Assembly: GCF_003797775.2 (NCBI RefSeq)
Contig: NZ_CP060725.1
Coordinates: 3,528,001-3,592,000 of the forward strand
DNA from: Sphingopyxis sp. OPL5
Lineage (GTDB): Bacteria > Pseudomonadota > Alphaproteobacteria > Sphingomonadales > Sphingomonadaceae
Direction of reading: 5' to 3'
Length of the DNA: 64,000 bases
Below, piece by piece: positions 1 through 7,181 of this stretch (within the stretch, counting starts at the first letter, position 1; each line of letters begins with the position of its first letter). Position numbers and translations under genes: made by a program. The notes beneath the pieces were generated by a model. That model was not told the DNA's origin. It ran no database searches and saw nothing but the letters and a program-made list of their open reading frames with translations.

Positions 1-926
1 AGCAGCCGCGCGATCGCGTCCGACGCGTCGGCGGCGTAACGCCCGCTCGGAAACTCCGACAGATAGGCGCTGAACGCGCGCACGCTGCTTTCGGTGAGCG
101 CGCCTTTCCAGAAAATCTCCTCGCTCGCGGTGCGATCACCCGTGGGCACCGCCGGCGCCGCGGCGACCAGTGTCGGCACGATGCGCGGCACCAGATAGAC
201 CGGGGTGCCGGTGATGCTCGCGCTGACGAAGGGCCGCTGGTTGCCGCCGGTCGCGGCGAGCACATCGTCGCGGATCGCGCCGCCGAGCAGCTGCACCGGC
301 AGATCGGGCTCGGGCAATCGCCGCGCGAGCGCGAGGGCAAAGGGGCTGTTCGCGCCATTGCCGTCGCTCGCGGTCTGGCCGGGGGCGGCGGCGAAGATGA
401 CGAGCACATCGTCGGCCTCGACCCCCGCCATGCCGCGCGCCACCGCGCGGGTGCCCGACCGCCACTTGCTGCCGAAGGGATTGTTGCGGCACGCGTCGAG
501 CACGACCATGCGCACCTGCGCCCCCGACACCGCCTCCATCAACCGGCTGAGCTCGATCGCCTCATAGGGCAGGTCGAGGTCCGATTCGAGCTTGGCATCG
601 ACGGGGAGCAGCCAGTTCTTGCCCTGCGCCTCGATCCCGTGCCCCGCGAAATAGACCATCGCGACCTCGGCGCCGTCGGCCTTGGTGCGGAAATCGCGCA
701 TCGCGCCCTGAAAGGCCTGATTGCCGAGATTGCTCGCGGTGACCACCTCGAAGCCCGCGGCTTTCGCGGCGTCCGCGACGATCCGGATGTCGTTCACGGG
801 GTTGGTCAGCGCGCCGGTGTTGGCATAGGCCGAATTGCCGATGACCAGCGCGACCTTGCGCGCCTCGGCGCTGGCGGGCGCCAGCAGCATCAGCAGGGTC
901 AAAAGGGGTAGCCAGAAACGCGTCAT
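1..926 (-). CDS. Caspase-family (peptidase C14) secreted protein, C-terminus cut by window edge
   Basis: About 308 residues are visible, starting at the ATG at 926 and running off the left edge. An N-terminal signal peptide (MTRFWLPLLTLLMLLAPASA) precedes a p20 caspase-like domain. The domain begins with the typical KVALVIGNSAY strand, has the catalytic His in YFAGHG (His96) and the catalytic Cys in VLDACRNNPF (Cys146). Bacterial members of this metacaspase/orthocaspase-like family are Arg/Lys-specific cysteine proteases, often with repeat or SEL1-type C-terminal parts. The end visible here (SYLSEFPSGRYA-like) hints at such a region. The gene lies 19 bp downstream of the methyltransferase gene on the same strand and may be co-transcribed with it. 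Its substrate and physiological role are unknown. Confidence 0.88.
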   Translation of the reverse strand, partial: MTRFWLPLLTLLMLLAPASAEARKVALVIGNSAYANTGALTNPVNDIRIVADAAKAAGFEVVTASNLGNQAFQGAMRDFRTKADGAEVAMVYFAGHGIEAQGKNWLLPVDAKLESDLDLPYEAIELSRLMEAVSGAQVRMVVLDACRNNPFGSKWRSGTRAVARGMAGVEADDVLVIFAAAPGQTASDGNGANSPFALALARRLPEPDLPVQLLGGAIRDDVLAATGGNQRPFVSASITGTPVYLVPRIVPTLVAAAPAVPTGDRTASEEIFWKGALTESSVRAFSAYLSEFPSGRYAADASDAIARL

Positions 927-945
927 CTTAGCTGTCCTTTCGTCG

Positions 946-1569
946 TCAGTTCGGGCGGGCGGCTCCATATTCGACCCAGCCGAAGGGGCGCGGGGTCTTG
1001 GGCATATACAGCGCGGCCTGCCGCTCGACCGCGAAACCCGCGGCGGCATAGGCATCCGAAATCGGCCGGGTGAGGTGGCAATTGCCGCCGATGCGTTTCC
1101 AGATCGGCTCGATCCGCCGCTGCCATTTCGCGACCCCGGCATCGGGCGCGCCGCCATGTTCGAGGAACAGCGCGGTGCCGCCGGGTTTGAGCACGCGGCG
1201 GATTTCGCGCAGCACCGCGCTCTGCTCGGCGACCGAGCAGAGGGTGAAGGTGGTCACCACCGTGTCGAAACGCCCGCTTTCGAAGGGCATCGCTTCGCCG
1301 ACCCCGCCCTGGATATTGGCGTCGATGCCGTGCGCCTGCGCCGCCGCGCGGCTCATCGCCAGCAATTCGGGCGAGGGGTCGAGCCCGGTGAAGCTCGTCA
1401 CCCGCGCGCGGTCGTAAAATTCCATGTTGATGCCGCCGCCGCAGCCAAGCTCGAGCACATCGCCCGCCGCATGCGGCACGACCTTGCTGCGCGCCTTCAT
1501 GATCTGCCCCTGCGAACAGGCGCATTTGATCAGGCGCGGTACTCCGTGACGTTCCCACCAGCTCGCCAT
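946..1569 (-). CDS. Class I SAM-dependent methyltransferase
   Basis: A 207-residue soluble protein. The SAM-binding motif I is VLELGCGGGINMEFY near residues 39-53, followed by the acidic motif (FTGLDPS) and the motif IV region (TTFTLCSV), all typical of the Methyltransf_11/UbiE-like fold. An upstream in-frame ATG at 1629 exists, but the ATG at 1569 has a GGGGAG ribosome binding site about nine bases before it and gives the usual MASWWERHG start, so it is preferred. The substrate cannot be told from sequence. It is divergent from trxB and precedes the caspase-like gene on the same strand. Confidence 0.85.
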   Translation of the reverse strand: MASWWERHGVPRLIKCACSQGQIMKARSKVVPHAAGDVLELGCGGGINMEFYDRARVTSFTGLDPSPELLAMSRAAAQAHGIDANIQGGVGEAMPFESGRFDTVVTTFTLCSVAEQSAVLREIRRVLKPGGTALFLEHGGAPDAGVAKWQRRIEPIWKRIGGNCHLTRPISDAYAAAGFAVERQAALYMPKTPRPFGWVEYGAARPN

Positions 1570-1660
1570 ATCGGCACACTCCCCTTGGCGCGCAGCCTGT
1601 CCCTTGCTAGCGCGGTTGGCAACACCCATTTAGGCGAACCCCGCCAGTTTAAGGACGATC

Positions 1661-2626
1661 ATGCCCGCCACCCACCACACCAAGATGCTCATCCTCGGCT
1701 CCGGTCCCGCGGGCCTGTCGGCCGCGATCTACGCGGCGCGCGCGGGCATGAAACCGATCGTGGTGCAGGGGCTCCAGCCCGGCGGCCAGCTCACCATCAC
1801 CACCGACGTCGAAAACTACCCCGGCTTCGCCGAGGTGGTGCAGGGCCCCTGGCTGATGGAGCAGATGACCGCGCAGGCGACGCATGTCGGCACCAGCATG
1901 ATCTGGGACACGATCGTCGACGTCGACCTGTCGCAGCGCCCGTTCAGGCTGACCGGCGACGGCGGCGATGTCTATCTGGCGGAAACTTTGGTGATCGCAA
2001 CGGGCGCGCAGGCGAAGTGGCTCGGCGTGGAAGGCGAACAGGAGCTGGGCGGCAAGGGCGTTTCGGCGTGCGCGACGTGCGACGGTTTTTTCTATCGCGG
2101 CAAGAAGGTCGTGGTGATCGGCGGTGGCAACACCGCGGTCGAGGAAGCGCTCTACCTCACCAACCACAGCGACGATGTGACGCTGATCCACCGCCGCGAT
2201 CATCTGCGCGCCGAGAAGATCCTGCAGGACCGGCTCCACGCCAATCCCAAGATCAAGGTCTTGTGGAACAAGAAGGTCGACCGTTTCGTCGCGGGCGAGG
2301 GCGTCGCGGGCCTTGTCGGGGTCGACCTGATCGACACCGTCACCGGCGAAGCGAGCCATGAGCCGACCGACGGCGGCTTCGTCGCGATCGGCCACAGCCC
2401 GTCGACCGAATTGTTCAAGGGCAAGCTGCCGCTCGACGCCGACGGCTATCTGGAGGTCACGCCGGGTACGTCGCTGACGTCGATCCCGGGTGTGTTCGCG
2501 GCGGGCGATGTCACCGACAAGGTGTACCGCCAGGCGGTGACCGCGGCGGGCATGGGCTGCATGGCCGCGCTCGACGCCGAGCGGTTTCTGGCCGAGGCCG
2601 AGTATCACGCGATGGTGGATGCGTAA
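1661..2626 (+). CDS. trxB: Thioredoxin-disulfide reductase
   Basis: 321 residues, the normal length for low-molecular-weight thioredoxin reductase. The FAD-binding motif GSGPAGLSAAIYAARAG lies at the N-terminus. The redox-active pair is CATC (Cys137/Cys140) followed by DGFF. An NADPH-binding GGGNTAVEEA and a C-terminal FAD motif (GVFAAGDVTD) complete the two-domain fold. The enzyme passes electrons from NADPH through FAD to thioredoxin in the cytoplasm. An AAGGA ribosome binding site precedes the ATG. The gene stands alone, divergent from the methyltransferase gene, and is followed by a long palindromic repeat. Confidence 0.97.
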   Translation: MPATHHTKMLILGSGPAGLSAAIYAARAGMKPIVVQGLQPGGQLTITTDVENYPGFAEVVQGPWLMEQMTAQATHVGTSMIWDTIVDVDLSQRPFRLTGDGGDVYLAETLVIATGAQAKWLGVEGEQELGGKGVSACATCDGFFYRGKKVVVIGGGNTAVEEALYLTNHSDDVTLIHRRDHLRAEKILQDRLHANPKIKVLWNKKVDRFVAGEGVAGLVGVDLIDTVTGEASHEPTDGGFVAIGHSPSTELFKGKLPLDADGYLEVTPGTSLTSIPGVFAAGDVTDKVYRQAVTAAGMGCMAALDAERFLAEAEYHAMVDA

Positions 2627-2630
2627 CAAA

Positions 2631-2722
2631 CCGTCGCCCCCGCGAAGGCGGGGGCCGCTGTCGGTTTACACAGCGACGCAGATTTAGGCCGATTGCGGCC
2701 CCCGCCTTCGCGGGGGCGACGG
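2631..2722. repeat. Intergenic palindrome with 27-bp perfect arms
   Basis: Arms 2631-2657 and 2696-2722 are perfect reverse complements (27/27) around a 38-bp spacer. Each arm is itself a small hairpin (CCCCCGCGAAGGCGGGGG). It sits between the convergent trxB and hydrolase 1 genes and touches the stop codon of the latter. The same core recurs at 41499-41568. It may act as a terminator as well as a REP-like repeat. Confidence 0.9.
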
Positions 2723-3556
2723 TTATTTGAGGGCGGCCAAAATCCGTTCCGCCAGCCACTCGGCATCATCCCCCGCAAAACTGTGCGACGGGCTCGCCAG
2801 CCGCTCTACGCGGATCGATCCCGGATTTTGCTCGATATAGGCGAGCGATTTCGCCAGCTTTTCCATAAAGGCCTGCGCGGTCCGGTCGCCGGTTGCGAGC
2901 AGGATCGTCACCGGACAGAAGATCTCTGCCAACAGGCTGTCGAGTTCGTCGGCGAGACTGCCGAACGCCGGTGCCGCCGGCTTTTTCCCCAGCGCCGACA
3001 AGCCGCGAAACAATTTCCGGAAATCTACCTCGCCCTTCACCAGCCGCAGCAGGCTTTTCGGGTCCTTCAGCCGCGACAGGTAACGCGCGCGGATCGCCGA
3101 GGCCGGGGGCAGGGCGGGTTCGTCGGCTTCAGCGTCGTCGTCGCCATCATCCTCATAAGTCCAGGGGTTGGCGAGGATCAGCCCGTCGAGCGCCAGCGGC
3201 TGGTGCAGCAGCAAGGCGCTCGCGGCATCGCAATTGCCGAACGCGACGACGCGGGTCAGCTGCGGCGCCGCGTCGCGAAATGCCGCGATCGCCGCCGCAA
3301 TATCCGGCCCGCTCGATCGGTAGCTGCCGTTTTCGCCTTCGCTGTCGCCGATGCCGCGCCGGTCGAAACGAAAGACCGGATGCCCCGCCGCGGCGACGCG
3401 CTGCGCCAGAATCGCCATGCCGCGATGCGCGCCGCTGCGAATCTCGTTGCCGCCCGACACGATCAGCAGCCCGGTCGTCCCTGGCGCTCCCGGCGCTTCG
3501 TCGAGCGTGGCGGCGAGCGCCGCGCCTTCGCAGGCGAAGCTCAGTTGACGCCGCAT
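2723..3556 (-). CDS. Hydrolase 1, exosortase A system-associated (alpha/beta hydrolase)
   Basis: 277 residues with an alpha/beta-hydrolase fold. Visible are an early strand-loop LLIVSGGNEIRSG, the HRG motif and FDRRGIGDSEGE, a nucleophile-elbow-like segment VAFGNCDAASALLL and a late His in SPSHSFAG. This pattern matches the family known as exosortase type 1 associated hydrolase 1 (TIGR03100), in which Cys rather than Ser occupies the elbow. The start chosen (MRRQLSF) is preceded by a G-rich stretch; an ATG four codons upstream is the alternative. It overlaps the end of the hydrolase 2 gene by 16 bp, which indicates coupling. A thioesterase-like role toward carrier-bound intermediates of the neighbouring ligase/ACP module is inference. 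Confidence 0.88.
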   Translation of the reverse strand: MRRQLSFACEGAALAATLDEAPGAPGTTGLLIVSGGNEIRSGAHRGMAILAQRVAAAGHPVFRFDRRGIGDSEGENGSYRSSGPDIAAAIAAFRDAAPQLTRVVAFGNCDAASALLLHQPLALDGLILANPWTYEDDGDDDAEADEPALPPASAIRARYLSRLKDPKSLLRLVKGEVDFRKLFRGLSALGKKPAAPAFGSLADELDSLLAEIFCPVTILLATGDRTAQAFMEKLAKSLAYIEQNPGSIRVERLASPSHSFAGDDAEWLAERILAALK

Positions 3557-4209
3557 GACGCCCCCCATGCCGTAATGTCGACGGCGATCGTTTCGGCCAT
3601 GACCGCATCTTCGCCGGGTTCGGCGCGCAGCCATAGCGGGGTGCCCGCGATGCCGTCGGCGCTGAGCGCGACGTTGCGTAGCGGTTCGACCGGCTGGGCC
3701 TCGGCGCTGCCCAACTGCGCGATCATCGCGGGCGAAAGCCGATTGCCCGCGAGCAGCAGTGGTTCGCGTTTCGCCGTGTCGGTCAGGCTTTCGAGCGACG
3801 ATGTCACTCCCGCCTCGCGGTCGGCCGAGACGCGCGCGCGAAGCAGGGTGCGCAGCAGCGACGCCCCGCCCACCGGCGCCAGTCGCCACCAGCCGGCGGC
3901 TTTCACGCGATGGTCGATCAGCGCCCCGCCCCGGACCGATGCAACAAGGACGGGTCCGTCGATTGTCGCCGCAACTTCGGCGAGGGCATTTTGCCACATG
4001 TCGAGGTCGACGCTTTCCAGCGCCACGAGGCTCTCATTCTGCCCCGGCAGGTCGGGCATCGCCGCCGCGAATCCGCGCTCGCCAAGCGCGCGCATCGCGA
4101 GCACGAGGGTGCGGCGTGTGCGGTTCGCTTCCTCGAACAGCGGGGGGACGATCAGGACGGTGGCGCGCGGCGCTCCGGCGGGTGTGACGCGCAGATGATG
4201 TTCGCCCAT
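3541..4209 (-). CDS. Hydrolase 2, exosortase A system-associated (divergent alpha/beta hydrolase)
   Basis: 222 residues. The N-terminal segment VLIVPPLFEEANRTRRTLVL is the signature of exosortase type 1 hydrolase 2 proteins (TIGR03101). The protein is somewhat shorter than I recall for the family, and the GxGDS-like loop seen in relatives is replaced by PDLPGQNES. The elbow region reads ASVRGGALI with no obvious Ser or Cys nucleophile, so catalytic competence is doubtful. It lies 17 bp after the ACP gene and overlaps the start of hydrolase 1. The family is known only by its association with XrtA loci; a real enzymatic function is not established. Confidence 0.82.
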   Translation of the reverse strand: MGEHHLRVTPAGAPRATVLIVPPLFEEANRTRRTLVLAMRALGERGFAAAMPDLPGQNESLVALESVDLDMWQNALAEVAATIDGPVLVASVRGGALIDHRVKAAGWWRLAPVGGASLLRTLLRARVSADREAGVTSSLESLTDTAKREPLLLAGNRLSPAMIAQLGSAEAQPVEPLRNVALSADGIAGTPLWLRAEPGEDAVMAETIAVDITAWGASCGVN

Positions 4210-4226
4210 GCGCGCGTCGATAGCGG

Positions 4227-4511
4227 TCAGTCGGTCACTTTGCGCAGCGAAAATGCCAGCAAATTGCCGTAGGTTTCGAAAATCTCGCCGTCGATCTCGT
4301 CGTCGTCGATGATGATGCCGAGGCGATCTTCCATCTCGGTCAGCACGGTCGCGACCGCCATCGAGTCGAACTCGGGCAGCGCGCCGAACAGGCCGCTGTC
4401 CTCGGTCAGCGCCGCGGCGCGGGCTTCGCCGAGGCCCAAAATGTCGGCGAGCAACGCACGCAGCGTCGCATCGACGCCGGAAGAGGTGGGGCTGGCGGGG
4501 GTATCGGTCAT
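4227..4511 (-). CDS. Acyl carrier protein of the XrtA accessory module
   Basis: A 94-residue acidic helical protein with the phosphopantetheine attachment motif EFDSM (Ser50), the position of the usual DSL/DSM in ACPs. The following helices (VATVLTEMEDRLGIIIDDDEID) fit the ACP fold. The ATG at 4511 gives MTDTPASP; a longer reading from 4547 lacks support. It sits 7 bp after the GNAT gene and before hydrolase 2. It is distinct from the housekeeping AcpP, which normally follows fabG. The presence of a dedicated carrier beside a ligase and a decarboxylase suggests thioester-bound intermediates. Confidence 0.9.
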   Translation of the reverse strand: MTDTPASPTSSGVDATLRALLADILGLGEARAAALTEDSGLFGALPEFDSMAVATVLTEMEDRLGIIIDDDEIDGEIFETYGNLLAFSLRKVTD

Positions 4512-4518
4512 CACGTCC

Positions 4519-5622
4519 TCACTCGCGTGCCGTAAGGGAACGCGCAAAAGCCTTTATCGCGGGTCCCCATGCCGCGATGCGCGACGGATTGAAAGCCTCC
4601 AATCGCCACAGCGGTTCGTGGCGGTTCATCCAGTCCTTCTTGTACCCGTCGTTGCCGGTGCCGAAATCGATGCGCTCGACATGGTCGACGTCGATGACAT
4701 GGCGGAACAGCGCCGCCGAAAGCAGCGTGCCGGGCGAGGCCTTCAGACTGTCCTCGACATGCGCGAGCTTGTGGATGAAGGCGGTGCCGTCCTCGACGGT
4801 CCAATATTGCGCGGCGACCGGGATGCCTTCGATCCGCGCGATTCCCATGCGCAGCGTGCCGCGCGCGCTCTCGGCCTCGGCAAAGGCGCGCAGCAGGGCG
4901 GGATGGCCTTCCTCGGGCTTCCAGCTCGCGGCATAGATGCTCTCATAGGCGGCCCAGCTGCCGGGATCGAAGGCGGTGAGCAGCTGGATATCGACCACGC
5001 CCTTCTTCGCCTTGCGCTTGACGGTGTTTTTGAGCGCGCCGGGGCGACTTTCCCACCACGCGTCATGCGTCAGGCCGGTCAGGTCGAGCCAGTGGCGGTC
5101 GCCCGCCGGGGTCGCCTTGACCCACCAGCCGGCGGCGCGGAGCGCGGTAGCGAGGTCGGCCTGGTCGGCGTCGGGCACCGGATAAAGCGACAGCCGTGCC
5201 GCCCGCTTGCGAAGCTTGGAGAACAAATCGACAAGCGCGCCATCTCTCTCGCCCTTACCGATTCCTCTAACTGCTCCCCGGCGAAAGCCGGGGTCAAGGC
5301 TTCGGTCGCCAACCGCAGAACCCGCGCGCTCTGGGCCCCGGCTTTCGCCGGGGATCGCTGCCCGATATAACGGTCGAAGGGCAAAGCTGTACCAGTTGGT
5401 GAGGCCCGCAAAATGGCCGGGCTGATCGCGGCGTAGCGGCAGCCATGCCGTCACGTCACCTGCATGGCCATGCGCATCGACGCGGCCTTCGCCCGCAAAA
5501 CCATAGTCTGTCAGCAGGTCGAACCACGCCGCGCGGTCGAACGGCGACGCAGGCGCAGCGGCGCGCGCGTCGGCGGGCAGCCCGCCTTCATCATTAGCGC
5601 GATGTTCACCGTTCCCTTGCAT
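4519..5622 (-). CDS. GNAT/FemAB-like acyl- or aminoacyltransferase of the XrtA accessory module, with in-frame palindrome insert
   Basis: 367 residues from the ATG at 5622; a GTG at 5640 is possible but would leave only 17 bp to the divergent ligase gene. The C-terminal half (WWVKATPAGDRHWLDLTGL, SFKPEEGHP-like, TAFIHKLAH, IDFGTGNDGYKKDW) is the FemAB/CelD-like GNAT fold that moves acyl or aminoacyl groups to an amine. Residues about 90-116 (IPGESRGPERAG to SLDPGFRRG) are encoded by an 80-bp palindromic repeat and look like an insert between FALRPLY and LVDLFSKLRKR. The transferase is followed after 7 bp by the ACP gene, so an ACP-bound donor is plausible. Acceptor unknown. Confidence 0.85.
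   Translation of the reverse strand: MQGNGEHRANDEGGLPADARAAAPASPFDRAAWFDLLTDYGFAGEGRVDAHGHAGDVTAWLPLRRDQPGHFAGLTNWYSFALRPLYRAAIPGESRGPERAGSAVGDRSLDPGFRRGAVRGIGKGERDGALVDLFSKLRKRAARLSLYPVPDADQADLATALRAAGWWVKATPAGDRHWLDLTGLTHDAWWESRPGALKNTVKRKAKKGVVDIQLLTAFDPGSWAAYESIYAASWKPEEGHPALLRAFAEAESARGTLRMGIARIEGIPVAAQYWTVEDGTAFIHKLAHVEDSLKASPGTLLSAALFRHVIDVDHVERIDFGTGNDGYKKDWMNRHEPLWRLEAFNPSRIAAWGPAIKAFARSLTARE
5275..5354. repeat. Palindromic element inserted in frame in the GNAT gene
   Basis: Arms 5275-5293 and 5336-5354 are perfect 19-bp reverse complements around 42 bp. Each arm can itself fold (CCCCGGC-GAAA-GCCGGGG). The 80-bp element lies wholly inside the GNAT coding sequence. Its length is not a multiple of three, but the gene stays open, so flanking bases must compensate. 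Confidence 0.85.
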
Positions 5623-5657
5623 AGGCTGGCGCTCTATCACCCAGTCCTAAAGAACCG

Positions 5658-7181
5658 ATGACCGAAGCCCTGATCCCCTCGTCGCGCCCGATCGACCATC
5701 TCGCCCGCCGCGGCGCGGTCGATGCGCCCGCGTTGCTGATCGGCGACCGGGGGACGAGCTTTGGGGAATTGGACGCAGGGGTCGGCCGGCTGGCATCCTG
5801 GCTGCTCGAACAGGCGGGCGGCCCCGGCGAACGCGTCGCCAGCTGGAGCGCGAAGACGCGGCTCGCGTGCCTGATGCCGCTCGCGGCGGCGCGCGCGGGG
5901 CTGATCCATGTGCCGGTCAATCCGCTGCTCAAGGCGCCGCAGGTGGCGCATATCCTGGCGGACAGCGGCGCGAAGCTGCTCGTCACCAATGCCGCGCGCA
6001 GCGACACGCTCGGCGAAGCCCTGCCGGTCGATTGCGTCGTGCAGGATTTGAGGATCGCCGACGAAGTGATTGATTCGGGCGGGCAGGGGCTTCCCCCGTC
6101 GCTCGCTGAGCCCGGTGATCTGGCGGCGATCCTCTATACCAGCGGCTCGACCGGGCGCCCCAAGGGAGTGATGCTCAGCCACGCCAATCTGTGGCTGGGG
6201 GCCGAGGCCGTTGCGGATTATCTGGAGATCGTGCCCGCTGACCGCGTGCTCGCCGTGCTGCCCTTGAGCTTCGATTATGGTCAGAACCAGCTGTTTTCGA
6301 CCTGGTATGCGGGGGCCGCGGTTGCCCCGATCGACTATCTCACCCCGCGCGACGTCGTGAAGGCGGTGGCGCGGCATGGCGCAACGACGCTGGCGGGTGT
6401 GCCGCCGCTCTGGGTGCAGCTCGTCGAAAGCGAATGGCCCGCCGAAAGCGCGGCGCATCTCAAGCGCCTGACCAACAGCGGGGGCGCGCTGACGCCGTCG
6501 CTGATCGACGCGATGCGGGGCATTTTCCCGAACGCAGACGTCTATCCGATGTATGGGCTGACCGAGGCCTTCCGATCGACCTATTTGCCACCAAAGCTGG
6601 TCGCCGATCATCCGACCTCGATGGGCCGCGCGATCCCGCATGCCGAGATTTTGGTGTGCCGCGCCGACGGCACGATCACCGCCGACGAGGAACCGGGCGA
6701 GCTCGTCCATTGCGGGCCGCTCGTCGCGCAGGGCTATTGGCAGGATGACGAACGCACCGCGCAGCGCTTCAGGCCCGCGCCGCGTGCGTCGCACTATGGC
6801 GGCATGGCGGTGTGGTCGGGCGACACGGTGCGCCGCGACGCCAATGGCCTGTTGTACTTCGTCGGCCGCGACGATGCGATGATCAAGACCGCCGGCAACC
6901 GCGTCAGCCCGACCGAGGTCGAGGATGTCGCGATCGCCTCGGGCCTGATCTACGAGGCGGTGGCATTCGGGGTCCCCGACGCCCGGCTCGGCGCGGCGAT
7001 CGTGCTGATCGTGCGCGGCAAGGGGGAGGGCGATCCCGACGGTCTCGCCGCCTATCTCAAGGCGAACCTGCCCAATTTCATGCAGCCGCAGGCGATCGAA
7101 TGGCGCGCCGAACTGCCGCGCAACCCCAATGGCAAGCTCGACCGCGTCGCGATCGCCGCCGACTGGAAGGTGGCAGCATGA
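5658..7181 (+). CDS. Acyl-CoA ligase (AMP-forming), exosortase A system-associated
   Basis: 507 residues of the ANL adenylate-forming superfamily. The P-loop-like motif is LYTSGSTGRPKGV (residues 159-171), the A5 motif is YPMYGLTEAFRST, A7 appears as WSGDTVRRDANG, and the catalytic Lys motif near the C-terminus is NPNGKLDR. It belongs to the family named exosortase type 1 ligase (TIGR03098). Such enzymes activate a carboxylic or amino acid as the acyl-adenylate and pass it to CoA or a carrier protein. The stop overlaps the decarboxylase start by ATGA, so the two are translationally coupled. With an ACP gene divergent just upstream, loading of that ACP is the likely role. The substrate is not known. 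Confidence 0.92.
   Translation: MTEALIPSSRPIDHLARRGAVDAPALLIGDRGTSFGELDAGVGRLASWLLEQAGGPGERVASWSAKTRLACLMPLAAARAGLIHVPVNPLLKAPQVAHILADSGAKLLVTNAARSDTLGEALPVDCVVQDLRIADEVIDSGGQGLPPSLAEPGDLAAILYTSGSTGRPKGVMLSHANLWLGAEAVADYLEIVPADRVLAVLPLSFDYGQNQLFSTWYAGAAVAPIDYLTPRDVVKAVARHGATTLAGVPPLWVQLVESEWPAESAAHLKRLTNSGGALTPSLIDAMRGIFPNADVYPMYGLTEAFRSTYLPPKLVADHPTSMGRAIPHAEILVCRADGTITADEEPGELVHCGPLVAQGYWQDDERTAQRFRPAPRASHYGGMAVWSGDTVRRDANGLLYFVGRDDAMIKTAGNRVSPTEVEDVAIASGLIYEAVAFGVPDARLGAAIVLIVRGKGEGDPDGLAAYLKANLPNFMQPQAIEWRAELPRNPNGKLDRVAIAADWKVAA

Noticed and set aside
835..2361. 508-codon plus-strand frame covering the methyltransferase and part of trxB
   Set aside because: It overlaps trxB in another frame and opposes a recognisable methyltransferase; no conserved motif appears.
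4209..4230. Possible frameshift shortening hydrolase 2
   Set aside because: The N-terminal family motif is present and the spacing to the ACP gene is normal; the short length is more likely natural divergence.
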